Positions 47,001 to 55,920 of a stretch of DNA of 64,000 nt are shown here, in pieces. The DNA is from Hydractinia symbiolongicarpus (lineage: Eukaryota > Cnidaria > Hydrozoa > Anthoathecata > Hydractiniidae). The notes beneath the pieces are model-generated. The model had not been told where the DNA came from, did no database searches, and saw only the letters and a list, made by a program, of their open reading frames with translations. The stretch is taken from positions 26,475,001 through 26,539,000 of the forward strand of contig NC_079885.1 of assembly GCF_029227915.1 (NCBI RefSeq), given 5' to 3'. The stretch's first letter is position 1, and each line of letters begins with the position of its first letter. The translations under genes were made by a program, and so were the position numbers.

Positions 47001-47218
47001 TGAAACAAGATACCCCGTTATGTTCAAATTATCAGTACGGTATTGTCGAAGCAGTCGTGATGGATAAAGACGAAAAGATACGTAAAGTCGAAATTCGTTA
47101 TCGTAACCATAATGAAAAGGTCAATCGAATTACTCGTCGTGCAGTTCGTAGTTTGGTTGTAATTCACCATGTTGATGAATTAGATATAATGGACGAACTT
47201 TCCATGTTTCAACAATGA
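41039..47218 (+). CDS. BEL/Pao Gag-Pol polyprotein
   Basis: 2059 codons from an ATG 24 bp inside the 5' LTR to TGA at 47216. The N-terminal 480 residues are charged and helical, as in BEL Gag. A zinc-binding start CFICGERNH is at about residue 483, with a Cys/His-rich stretch to about 580. Protease signature YDSGCGDFVS at about 648. RT with FHTDIQKMYNSVKL at about 1068 and the catalytic box YVDDCLSGE at about 1149. RNase H start FGDASK at about 1330. Integrase with a QRCRYLQRK zinc end, VDLCGPF at about 1748, SDEGSQ at about 1812 and GHNINGRVERK at about 1855. The C-terminal domain typical of BEL (GDIVLFLKQD at about 1982) ends the chain. All catalytic residues looked for are present, and no frameshift or stop is seen. 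Such elements are found only in animals. Confidence 0.96.
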   Translation: MRRSKRLDYKTLSDTGEKVTKITTTTDSQNDIENLSLLVDNWKLDENMSEEENRSLLKDHLAVEESMLVMEIQDLFEEDSVSDLYPSNEIYEKALSQALSLRANYRHKHGELQKHFGEDYEGKYGKSFTLQYKSISEYIKAIKQKKKELQVEEEKAIRFCNESSTLFLINESDRLINDLKEKFRIPEEESDKAIKRRYDELICQEKIIQKIGEKIEKICTNTPENSPMIRDVRKLMDRYDNLKFLKREYIQKVEHEVNSREIEKVESFNTSSLNIKLIKFKDYSSPLDIYTFQTMFEKLYLKSTPKRLLPDLLRNNYLENPALMLVRNVDDIEEIWKRLIAAYGDCKTMLAKKLHEVSNMDLLWKLRDPEKVTNGIAKIITVMKDLLSLCKKHGLENNLFYGDALERIYKLLGDSRVTRWLATECEEDGENLWNKLIDFLEKDMRIYQQKILLLGKERKPPQVKESNYFNNNDFDDKVISNLSCFICGERNHVATNGPSGSMLIQYFACKKFVDMSPADRFTVLRRNGLCFQCLFPGAKQKQGKHREGKCQRDFTCKHQSHDKYPSKMHVLVCEEHKDTPENRDLLQHYKQRCILRQRFELPDFSKNIQLTFHSTAHGNNVQSDAVDESAIYMLQTIKVNDEPFTIFYDSGCGDFVSRFDAVKRLRENATKEVNGPIKIGGVGGVMTESPFGIYSVKLPLINGNDAIMTGVCLQQITPEFPDFPLQGKVETDISNEYRKNRGNVNYLPKLPSSVGGHVDFMIGIKYLRYFPEKVFQLPSGLTIYKSCFKNSDGSTGVIGGPHQVFTEIERYHHLSKTSNFVAMQYPLFKNGYQVNPDISIIGYKNHSYQFDLDYDEKEDKNDKEVMICNRQLKSFEKVEHAGTEITYRCVQCRDCKVCKMHDRDDTISIREEVEQEMIEKSVTLDKINNSTVARLPMTHNPIVKLCPNKFKALKVFNQQMKKLANTQKDKDDVIKSEMKLHTLGHVEYVTNLPRSIQKSLEEAQIQNYIPWRTVWKVNSVTTLCRMVFDASQPTDTGFSLNDILAKGRNNMNKLVEIFIRWRIYKYGFHTDIQKMYNSVKLHQDDWCFQRYLWKENLDDSKPLQQKIIKTLIYGVRSSGNQAETGLKKTAMLSKEEFPEIKEIVFRDIYVDDCLSGEHTKEKSLERADQLELVLNRGGFKLKGVTFSGSDPHNSLSDDGITICVAGLLWHPKDDLISLDIKVINFARKHRGRKTVQITSIPSTLTRRHCASKVAEVFDLTGMLTPIIAGMKLDLHDLVVKRLNWDDAIPDNLRQLWISHFEMISEMKNLKFDRAIIPEDALSLDVETLAFGDASKCLICIAIYVRFKRKCGGYSCQLVLSKSRLVPEGLSLPRAELYASLVNTHSSEVVRKAFYQYYKSSVKFTDSQIVLFWICNNNRSLKQWVRNRVIDIQRFTTIEDWRYIQSENMIADLGTRRGVSLKDVDKDSRWCNGYDWMRYEISQFPCKSIKDITLTNSQQEEIRKESPFDFDGLSYVQRKIPDEVFKRRAFSNYIIDPNKYRFKTVIRILAIVFKFVFNVRKSIISHRQSSLQSIKKQPITTKSTLLLLDDDIRKAEKYFFRKAALEIQHFLPRKQYEKFTKEKDGILYYTGRILPTEEITIVGKMTEAMKDLSASTFCVPVVDRYSPLAYCIINEVHWYNSTVRHSGVESVWRFVLKKAFIIEGRSIVKWIRESCQRCRYLQRKNIEVAMGPISRYNVTIAPCFYISQVDLCGPFRAYSHHHKRATIKIWLVVFCCNTTSCTAIKTMEDYSSTAFIQAFVRFSCENGYPKLLLSDEGSQIVKAFHSMELNYVDIKHNLHKDVSVEYELCPVGGHNINGRVERKIREVKKSLEISLTNRRLSIMQWETISAEIANNINNLPLALGNIVSSFESMDLLTPNRLRLGRNNERSPVGSMIVTNDPDRVFKANQEVFNAWFENWLLSHVPKLMAQPKWYKSDKSIQKGDIVLFLKQDTPLCSNYQYGIVEAVVMDKDEKIRKVEIRYRNHNEKVNRITRRAVRSLVVIHHVDELDIMDELSMFQQ

Positions 47219-47243
47219 ATGTTTGATACTTCCGCTGGTGGAG

Positions 47244-47841
47244 TGTTGTGTTTATATATATATATTCTTGAATCAAAATTCATTGTTTATGTTAGTCCGT
47301 AAAATGTAACTTGTCATGTGTAGTGTTACCATTTATCGTTATGCCTTGTTTATTCATTTCTTTACTCACTTGTCCAGTCCCGTGTCTCATTGTCTCGTAC
47401 GTCCCACTTGTATTGTATCATTATGTTTCATCTTAGCTATACGTATTGTTTAATTGTTAATTGTTACTTGATCGTGTCATTAGGGATTTCATGTCAATTA
47501 CTTTATAATACGTTTTTTTTACATTTTCATTCATTCCGTCAAATCACAAAAACTGAGCAGTCACAAAATAACTTTATACAAAAAGCATCAAACAATTTGT
47601 TACACACGTCAAACTTTCAAGAAACATTTTAGCGTAATTCAATTTCAAGTCTATCTGGTTTCACACTTGGGCAATCTGGTACGATTATTTAAAAATATAT
47701 TTCAACTTATTTTGTCAAACGTTTATTAAAACTAAATTTGTATATGTATATTTTTTAGTTTGAATAACTTAACTTACCATATCATCTCAGTTTTAAAATT
47801 GTATTCCGAGCAACCCGACCTTAAAACTGGATAGACCCACA
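47244..47841 (+). repeat. 3' LTR of the BEL/Pao element
   Basis: 598 bp, matching the 5' LTR except for one noted substitution. Confidence 0.95.
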
Positions 47842-47846
47842 CTGAT

Positions 47847-50800
47847 GATTGACACTGTATCGAATGTTGTCCCAAAATTTTTCCTTTACTACGTGAAGAT
47901 GCCCCTTCTAATATTGACAAAAGTATCCCATCTCTTTTTCCAAATAATCTGTTGAGACCTTTTTTTTCACAGTTAAGTTCTCTTTCAATTGAAATTTGGG
48001 ATCAATCTTTTGAGGGGGAGGTCAACTGTAAGTATTATGATATTGATGAATTTGCCTCTAATAATTTTTATAACAAAACTTTTTCTGCTTTCCACCTAAA
48101 TATTGCATCCCTTTCTCTCCATTTTGATGAACTAAAGCTTCTACTCGGCCAACTTGGGTTTGACTTCAGTATCATTGGTATTACTGAGACTAAATTATCC
48201 AGTCATAATATCTCTGAAAACCTCTCCTTATTTGATTATTCCATTGAACATACTGTTTCTGATTCTGATAAAGGAGGTGCACTTTTGTATATTTCATCCT
48301 CACTTAATTATACTTGTCGTAACGAACTAAATCAACTTGTATTCAAAAGCAAAGAACTTGAATCTGTTTTTGTGGAGATATCTCAAAACAAGGGCAGGAA
48401 TGTAGTTGTTGGGTGCATCTACAGACATCCTAGCATGTCAGTGGATGAATTCAATACACTATATTTGTCCCCTTTATTAGAAACTGTATCCAAAGAAAAG
48501 AAAATGTTGATTCTTTTAGGGGACTTTAACATCAACTTATTAAATTGTAACCTTGATAAATCTGTTGAAAATTTCTTAGATATAACGTCCTCTTTCTCCT
48601 TGCTTCCTCATATAACTCTTCCTACTAGAATAACTAATTCCTCCAGCACCCTTATAGATAACATATTCTCTAATACACCTAACTTTGACAACATGTCTGG
48701 TAATATTTGTACTGCAATCTCTGACCACATGCCTCAGTTTTTAATCTTCCAAAAGAAAGCTGTAATCTGCCCACCTGAGAATGATGCCATGGTCAGAGAT
48801 TGGAAAAAACTTGATCATGAAAATTTTATCCTCAAAATTATTGATACTAATTGGGAACAGGCCCTTGAAATTGAATCTGATGATGTAAATATCTCCTTTG
48901 ATAAATTCATCAACAGGTTGGATGGCCTTCTGGATCAGCATGTGCCCACAAGGTTATTGACAAGGCGTCAAAAAAAGCGTGATTCCAATCCTTGGATCAC
49001 TAAAGGTATCATTAAGTCTATTCAGCAACGTGATCGCCTTTATAAATCCCTTATAAAGGCTAAAGATCCTTTGATTAAATCTGCTCTTAATGATCAATAT
49101 AAGCAGTATCGTAACTTAATCGTATCCTTGTGTAGGCGGAGTAAGAAAATGTTTTATGCTTCCTATTTCAACAATAACCTTGTAAATATTTATAAGGTAT
49201 GGAAAGGCATCAATTCTATTATATCTACTAAACAATCCAAGCCATCCTTTCCTAACTGTTTAAACCTTGACAATGGTGACTGATCCTTCTGTAATATCCA
49301 ATGTTTTTAATGATTATTTTTCTTCTATTGCTGATACTATTCGATCCAAGATTACTTTTTCTTCGAAACACTTTTGCCAGTTCCTTCATAACAGAAATCC
49401 TGCATCTATTTTTCTTTCTCCAACGGACACTGATGAATTAACCTCCTGCATTGCATCATTAAACAGCAAAAAAGCATCAGGTCCCTTCAGTATTCCTAGT
49501 TCAGTGCTATCTCTTCTGAAATCTGAATTTGCCAAACCTCCTGATTAATCTCTCTTTCTCTTCGGGTGTATTTCCATCCAATTTAAAAATTGCAAAAGTT
49601 ATTCCTGTTTTTAAAAAAGGGTCCAAACTTGATTGTACAAATTATAGACCAATCTCTCTACTATCTAATATTGACAAAATCTTTAAAAGAACTGATCTAC
49701 AAACATGTATATCAGTTTTTATCACAACACCGAATTTTGTACTTTCAACAATTTGGATTCAGACAAAAACACTCCACTGCACAAGCTCTTCAAAATATAT
49801 GCCAAAAAATAATGGATGCCCTTGTTAATAGCCAGTTTGCTTGTGGTGTTTTTGTTGATCTCCAGAAGGCCTTTGACACTGTTGATCACAAAATTCTCCT
49901 GAAAAAACTTTTTCATTATGGTATCAAAGGAACTCCTCTTAATCTGTTTCGTTCTTATTTATCTAGCAGACAACAATTTGTATCAATTAATGGAACTGAA
50001 TCTGAGTACAAAGTTGTTAGACATGGTGTGCCACAAGGATCTGTTTTAGGCCCTCTTCTCTTTCTTATTTATATAAATGATTTAAATTGTGCCATAAAAT
50101 TTTCAAGAAACTCTTCCCCAGTAACTGCATTAAGTACCTTGGTATTCTCTTAGATTCTGATCTTAACTGGAAATCTCAGATCAATGCGATTGCGATTAAA
50201 CTCAAGAGGGCTAATGGAGCTATAGCTAAACTCCGACACCTTGTTCCACAAAGTGTTCTGAAAACTGTGTACCATGCTATCTTTAGTAGCCATCTTCGTT
50301 ACTGCAATGAAATTTGGGGCCAACCTGGTCATCACTATATTGATCGTATTTACTGTTTACAACGTTGTGCAGTTAGACTAGTTTCTTTTGCGCAATGCAG
50401 AATGACTTCTACCCCTCTTTTCGCTAATCTTAATATTTTAAAACTTGCTGATTTGGTCCACATGAAAAATTTAATTTTTCTGTACAATTTATATCACGGA
50501 AAACTCCCAGAGGCACTTCTTGATGCTTACAAAGTTGACTTTTCCCACTCTTATCGGACTCGAGGATCTATTCTTGGTTTGATAAATCCCCGCACTGTGT
50601 TAACTAAATCCTTCGGCTTGACCCCTATTCGAAGTCAGTCCATTTATTCATGCAATTTTGTACAAAACTCCTTTCCTTCAACTCAACTAGTCTCTCTCAC
50701 CTCTCCTAAACTAACTTCTTCTCTGATCCAGTTCTTTTTCTCATTGTACTGCTGAGTTTGTCATCATTTGTTTTTTTTTTAATATGTTACTGCGTTTTGC

Positions 50801-50965
50801 ATAGGTTTTTGTTTGTTTTTTTGTTTTGTTTTTGTATATTAAGGGTGGCCAGCATCTTGTCATAGCTGTAGGCTAATAATGCTGGTCTCCTTACAGTGAT
50901 TTTCTTCATAAATTTGATATTTATTTGACTTTTACCTCACGTATGCTATTACTGTAGAATAAATA
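47847..50965 (+). mobile_element. LINE remainder: endonuclease and RT, with the catalytic RT box deleted
   Basis: Frame 47952-49283 is an APE endonuclease (FSAFHLNIASL, GITETKLSS, LLGDFNINLL, AISDHMPQF), followed by the linker to the RT. Frames 49267-49548 and 49529-50153 carry the RT start (KKASGPFSIPSSVL, NYRPISLLSN, AFDTVDHKILLKKLF, GVPQGSVLGPLLF), with frameshifts near 49270, 49540 and 49690. After DLNCAIKF (about 50100) the sequence jumps to KLFPSNCIKYLGILLDS, so roughly 70-80 codons including the FADD/YADD box are missing. The C-terminal part continues to 50755. The 3' UTR ends in a (TTC)n run near 50966. It belongs with the PHD-finger piece at 40271 and cannot encode an active RT. Confidence 0.88.
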
Positions 50966-51000
50966 CTTCTTCTTCTTCTTCTGTACACACACACACACAC
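50966..51000. repeat. (TTC)n and (CA)n microsatellites
   Basis: CTTCTTCTTCTTCTTCTG then ACACACACACACACAC. The first probably is the LINE's 3' tail. Confidence 0.7.
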
Positions 51001-51342
51001 ATCTCTCGATCTCCCATGTTCCACCAAACAATGGTATTTTTTTGCATTTCCTGGTACTATGCCTGTGTTCAAAAGCAATCTTTTTGGTTGAACCCTACCT
51101 GCCTTTGTAATACCTTTGTGATCCTTTCATGGATGCTGTTACAAATCCACAAACTTTATTGATGTGACAAACGTGTTAAAAAAAATAGGAAATTTGTGAC
51201 ATTGTTACCAGTTTGACTTTCAAGTTCCATATAGAAGTGCAAATTCCTGGTTTACGCTTATCCCAAGTAAACATTTGTAAATAATAATAATATATATTTC
51301 ACAGACCCCGAATCTAAAAACAAAAAATCTTATCAATATGTG

Positions 51343-51927
51343 GAGGGGGTGTTGGAAGAAGTGTTACTTGCAGGATAGGTTCTGCTTGGAAAAAGTTCAG
51401 AGAGTTACTTCCTTTGTTGATTAGCAGAGTCTTGTCAATTGAGGTAGAAGGTAGGTTGTATGAGGCCTGTGCAAGAAGTGTTATGTTGTACGGTAGTGAG
51501 ACATGACAGTGAAGCAGGAAGATCTTGACCGTTTAGAAAGGAATGATATGAGAATGCTTAGATGGATGTGTAACGCCAGTCTGAGAGACAGAAAGAGTTC
51601 AGATGAGCTTAGAAGCAGGGTAAGTATCTGTAGAATTAAAAATGTTATCCAGATAAGAAGATTGAATTGGCTGGGGCACTTGGAAAGAATGGAGGAGGAT
51701 AATTGGGTAAGAAAGTGTAGAGACTTAATAGTTCCTGGGGCAAAGCCCAGAGGCAGACTGAGAAAGACTTGGCAGGAGGTTATAAGGACAGACTTGATAC
51801 AGAGAAAGTTGAGTTTAGATTTAACACAGTCTAGATCAGATTGGAAGAGGGTCATTAATATACCCCGTCCAACCCATGCTAGCATGGAAAACGGACGTTA
51901 AGCCTATAATGATAATGAATGATAATG
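51343..51927 (+). mobile_element. 3' fragment of an RTE-like LINE
   Basis: Translation gives WKKFRELLPLLISRVLSIEV, LYEACARSVMLYGSET, a one-base frameshift at about 51506, then VKQEDLDRLERNDMRMLRWM and RRLNWLGHLERMEEDNWVRK, ending RPTHASMENGR at 51901. This is the common C-terminus after the RT thumb of RTE/L2-like LINEs. The element is cut upstream at about 51343. It ends with a short AATGATAATGA repeat, as LINE tails of this type often do. Confidence 0.8.
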
Positions 51928-52740
51928 AACATGAAACTTTGGGAACAGAGCATTATGTCATAATTTTTCAAGTGAAGTTTACAATAAAGTTTAAAGTGTT
52001 AAAAACAGGGTTATAAGTTAAAATTCAGGCCACATTAAGGATACGGTAGACCCTTTCGACACATGTTCAGTATATTCATATATTCAAAATATCTCCTTAA
52101 CATTTCCCTTTTTAAAAAACATTTTTATATATTATAGAAAATAAATTTACAAAAAAAAAACTGGAATGGAGAAAAAAAATTCCAAACAAAAAACACCCTC
52201 CTTTGGTAAAGCTTTGGTAACTCCCTCCCATCATTTTTTTTTTCGTTTGAAAATACCTTGTTGTATTGCTCTTATTCAGCTCTACAATATCTTACTATAC
52301 GTCTTTTCAATAAAATTTCCTTCTCAAGTTATAATACATTTTGTCTAAAGTACTACATAAATCCACGAATGTACCTCGTTTGATGAATCATTCCTTTATA
52401 ACTCGAGAATTATTTAAATTTCAAATAACAAAAACAAGAATTTGTAGCCAGACGTGTAACTGGTTCAAAAAAATTGTTTCGCTAGTTTTCAACGAAATGG
52501 AGGGGAGTTACCAACGCAAACAGGCAATGTATAGGTTACATAAAAAGGGGAACTATTTACATAAACCAATAAAACTTAGAGACTAGCACTTAAATAGAAT
52601 TTACTTTGGCACAGACAACTTGTTTAAAAAACATAAACCAGAACCACCTCAATTGGTAAAGCCCTTGATATTTTACCTTTAAATCTATATATGAGTAAAT
52701 ATATAAATTTATTGTTATACGTATATAGATATTAAAAAAC
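51928..52740. other. Intergenic stretch upstream of PFDN4
   Basis: AT-rich. The frames at 52166-52586 show no domain. It should include the PFDN4 promoter. Confidence 0.4.
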
Positions 52741-54256
52741 ATGGCAGCTGCTGTAGCAAAGACAAAGGTAAATACCTAATACAAGTTTTATGTTAGCCCT
52801 AAATTATTAAAACCACTTTACTGTTTAGGTAAGGGAAAATGTAAAATAAACGTGTTTTCTTTGTACAGTACAAAAAAAATCTGTAGATGCAATGCTAGTT
52901 CATTTTTGTTTTTATTTTTTATTAAGTTTATTTATTTCTGTTGAAAAGTTAGTAAATCACATGCAAACTAATCTGCAAATGCGTTGAACAGTAATTTATT
53001 GTGTTTGGTATTTTAAAATGTATATACCTATTTTTAGGTTACTGATGAAGTGCAAATCACGCATGTTGACCAGCAGATGATAAATTCATTTGCTAATAAA
53101 AATGCAAAACAAAATGAGCTTAAAACAATCATCGAGAACAAAAAGGTAACAAAAACTTTCTTTATGTTTACGTGTAACCTTTTTACATTCTCAGATGAAT
53201 CAGATTAAACAGAACGTAGTATTACCCTGGGGTAAAAAGAATTGACACATTTATAAAACTTTATGTCACTCAAGATGTGATTGTAAAGCATTATTAAATT
53301 ACTGAGCTAAAATCCAGGGTGATAGGGTGCCACAAAAGAAATAGTAGTCTGAAAGCAATGTTAACCCAATGCTACTTTTTATTCTCCACAACGTATTTTT
53401 TCAACTCTTTAACATGACATATTACTTTGTAGAAAGAACTACAAAACCTGGAAGATGCTGGTGATGAATTAATTCTTCTTGATGATGAAGGGACAATACC
53501 GTATCTTTTTACTTGTGTGTTTATTTACAACTGGAGGAATGGAATCTAAAATTTAACAGGGGACGGAAATGACTCTGTTGTGTTTCAAACAACATCTCTC
53601 CATAGCTGTCAATACCATCTTTCAAGTGATAGTACTGATAATTTTGAAAAGATTTTTGCGACTGTATTTTTGCTTAGAAACAATCAGTATCCGTTATGGA
53701 AATTCCAATCTTACACAACACTAAAAATCTATTCTGGTCTGTAAGGTATGAACTGACCATGTGACACAAAGAGATTTTGTGAATAATTTTTTTTTCTTTT
53801 TATGTCAATTGACCTGTTTCAAAATTTAAAACTCAAGATATTCTAATTTATCTTTTATATATATTTTTCCCCATTCTGGTCTGTAAATTACACAAATGTA
53901 GTTTTTTGTAGTTTAAGCAAAAATGCGAGCGGGTTTAAAAGTACCTATACTTAACCTATACTTTATATCCTGATTTTCTTATTATTATTATTATTATTAA
54001 GATCGTATTAATCTTTATATATACTTATAATTTTTCTTAACACTTTGACAGCGTACATGTTGGTGAGACATTCATGCATCTAAGTATGGAACAAGCTCAA
54101 GAGTTTATCGATTCGAAAAAAGAAACAATAGAGAATGATGTAAGAGAATTAGACACACAAATGCAACAGTATAAAGGTGAATTAAAAGACTTGAAAGTCA
54201 AACTGTATGCAAAGTTTGGAACAAATATTAACTTAGAAGAAGATGAAGATAGTTAG
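52741..54256 (+). CDS. PFDN4: Prefoldin subunit 4, four exons
   Basis: Prefoldin is a hexameric cytosolic co-chaperone that delivers unfolded actin and tubulin to the chaperonin CCT; subunit 4 is a beta-type subunit. Exons 52741-52767, 53038-53145, 53433-53500 and 54052-54256 have GT-AG junctions (TTTTTAG, CTTTGTAG and TTTGACAG acceptors) and phases 0, 0 and 2. The 135-residue product compares with 134 in human. Diagnostic stretches: DQQMINSFANKNAKQNEL (human DQQKINKFARN), KKELQNLEDAGDELILLDDE (human KKQLQNLEDACDDIMLADDD) and a near-identical end LKVKLYAKFGTNINLEEDE. Coiled-coil helices flank the beta-hairpin region, as in the family. The residues at the exon 3/4 join read IPVHVG where human has IPYQIG, so that junction is the least certain. 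AATAAA signals are near 54668 and 54684. Confidence 0.95.
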
Positions 54257-54867
54257 ATATAGTTGTAGTAGCTTATATATATATATATATATATATAGCA
54301 ACCAATAACAGATCTTCATTTTGTTATTTCTTTTAGCACTATGTATATTATTGCTTTACTATTTACGACAAATATTATATACACTGGTTGCTTGGAAATG
54401 GAGATAGATCTTTTTTAATGTAGCTTTAAAGGGAACCCAAGGTATAAAGAAATTTTCTGTTATCAGTAATTTAGACCTGATAAGGGATTTGCATTCAGAC
54501 TTTATCATTGCATAGATACGATAAAGAATGGCTGAATATAAAATCTTTTACTGAATTAACACTGATTTGCTCGTCCTAGACCTCTTTAAACTATTTCCAA
54601 GGACCCAATAACTCGGGATCTGCGATTTAGTGTGTTAATCAATTCAACTTTATAATATCAATGCATTAATAAAGTTAATAAGTTAATAAAGCACACCCCT
54701 TAACAGGTCTAAAATTACTGATGACAGAAAATGTCAAAATTTGTTATCACTCAATATGATATCATAATTTATGCAGCATAATTAAATCTGAAATTCTTTA
54801 AATGTGAATATCATGAGAATGAAAAAAGCTTTTTAAAAAATTATCAAAACACTTGTTAACCAACTTT
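54257..54867. other. PFDN4 3' region
   Basis: Contains an (AT)n microsatellite at 54274-54297 and candidate AATAAA signals near 54668 and 54684. No coding sequence recognised. Confidence 0.5.
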
Positions 54868-54974
54868 TTAACCTCTACGATATAAGTCCAACATCATTTT
54901 ATACTTCGGGTTCTCTTCAAATGGGAATGACGGATGATCAAGATACGTGTGCACGTGTTTTATTAGGCGAGTTG
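54868..54974 (-). CDS. Probable last exon of an unrecognised minus-strand gene
   Basis: After a good acceptor (CTCACTCCTTAG, ending at 54975) the minus strand reads TRLIKHVHTYLDHPSFPFEE, then NPKYKMMLDLYRRG and TAA at 54870-54868. Residue composition is protein-like (HPSFPFEENPKYK) rather than random AT-rich translation. The upstream exons would lie to the right, beyond or around the phosphatase gene at 55315, which would then sit in an intron on the opposite strand. The family is not recognised. A second possible acceptor about 28 bp upstream (TTTTGAG) would lengthen the exon. Confidence 0.4.
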
Positions 54975-55314
54975 CTAAGGAGTGAGTTCGAGATAAAGCT
55001 CAAAACCTAAGCAACAGACCAGACCGCAAATTTGGAACGTTAACCAAGGCTAAATCTGAATAATCTAACAAGCAAATACTTCTTCTTCCAAGAATCCTGC
55101 ACTTAGGAACTGTAACTGAAATGAAAAATGGAGTTGCTTATAAAAAAACAGTTTTAGTCTGAGAAAATTTTTATGCTGTACCTAAATGTGTTTTTGAATC
55201 GGATAAAATTTTTATAAAATCAAATTTTTTTTGTCAGTTTTTGCTTTGAATTTAGTTGAACTAACAAATCCATTGATAGGATATCGGAGATATATTTACG
55301 TCAGCTGATATAAA

Positions 55315-55920
55315 ATGACTTTTCCGATGCATTACAGTCGCTTTTGCGGTCTTGATAAAACGCAGCTGCAATACGTAAATACGATATCATATATAGTTGC
55401 CGATGTCTCACATATTCCGAAAAAAATGACAAAGATTACGGATTTTTTATATTTGGGTAATTTTGAAGACTCGACCGACGTCAAAACCCTGAAAGAAGAA
55501 GGTATTACGCATATATTAAATACTGTTGACGCTTTGTATCAAAATACAAGGACTGGTCAAGGTTTTTATGGTCCTGATTTTGTATATCATGGTTTTACTT
55601 CACAAGATGAAGAAAGTTATCCCATCATGCAGCATTTTAAAGAGACGTTTGATTTCATTGAATCCGCTCGAAAAGCAAACGGGAGATGTTTAATACACTG
55701 TATTGCTGGTATTAATAGAAGTGGGTGTTTAGCTGTTGCATATTTAATGGCTTCCCAAAACATTGGACCTATATCTGCTGTTAAAATAGTTTTTCAAAAA
55801 AGAGGAATGCTATTGTCAAATACTGGTTTTATTGAGAGACTCGTCAAATTTGCTGTGGATAGGGATCTCTTGTTTCTTGATAAGGAGCAGTTGTTGAATC
55901 GATTTGTGGTTTCGGAGTAA
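55315..55920 (+). CDS. Atypical dual-specificity protein phosphatase, intronless
   Basis: Cysteine-based phosphatase of the DUSP family, which dephosphorylates phospho-Tyr and phospho-Ser/Thr on protein substrates. 201 residues from the ATG at 55315. The domain starts at about residue 45 with ITDFLYLGNFEDSTDVKTLK and ITHILNTVDA. The P-loop HCIAGINRSG supplies Cys129 and Arg135 of C-x5-R, and an Asp in SQDEES (about residue 97) is the likely general acid. The end, ISAVKIVFQKRGMLLSNTGF, matches the last helices of the fold. There is no MAP-kinase-binding rhodanese domain, so it is an atypical DUSP. The first 40 residues have no recognised motif. The lack of introns, while neighbours have them, could mean an old retrogene. 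AATAAA lies at 56012. Confidence 0.93.
   Translation: MTFPMHYSRFCGLDKTQLQYVNTISYIVADVSHIPKKMTKITDFLYLGNFEDSTDVKTLKEEGITHILNTVDALYQNTRTGQGFYGPDFVYHGFTSQDEESYPIMQHFKETFDFIESARKANGRCLIHCIAGINRSGCLAVAYLMASQNIGPISAVKIVFQKRGMLLSNTGFIERLVKFAVDRDLLFLDKEQLLNRFVVSE

Larger units (their letters stand above)
40418..47841 (+). mobile_element. BEL/Pao LTR retrotransposon, apparently intact
   Basis: LTRs at 40418-41015 and 47244-47841 are both 598 bp, start TG and end CA, and differ at one position noted (ACATGTC versus ACACGTC, near 40785 and 47611). The target duplication is CTGAT (40413-40417, 47842-47846). One uninterrupted polyprotein frame fills the interior. No standard primer-binding site was recognised after the 5' LTR. 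The stretch before the 3' LTR, GGTGGAG, is a weak purine tract. It is inserted in a LINE's PHD-finger codons. Confidence 0.95.

Noticed and set aside
52166-52586. Possible exons upstream of PFDN4
   Set aside because: Lysine/phenylalanine-rich translations of AT-rich DNA with no conserved motif; the PFDN4 start at 52741 is well placed.
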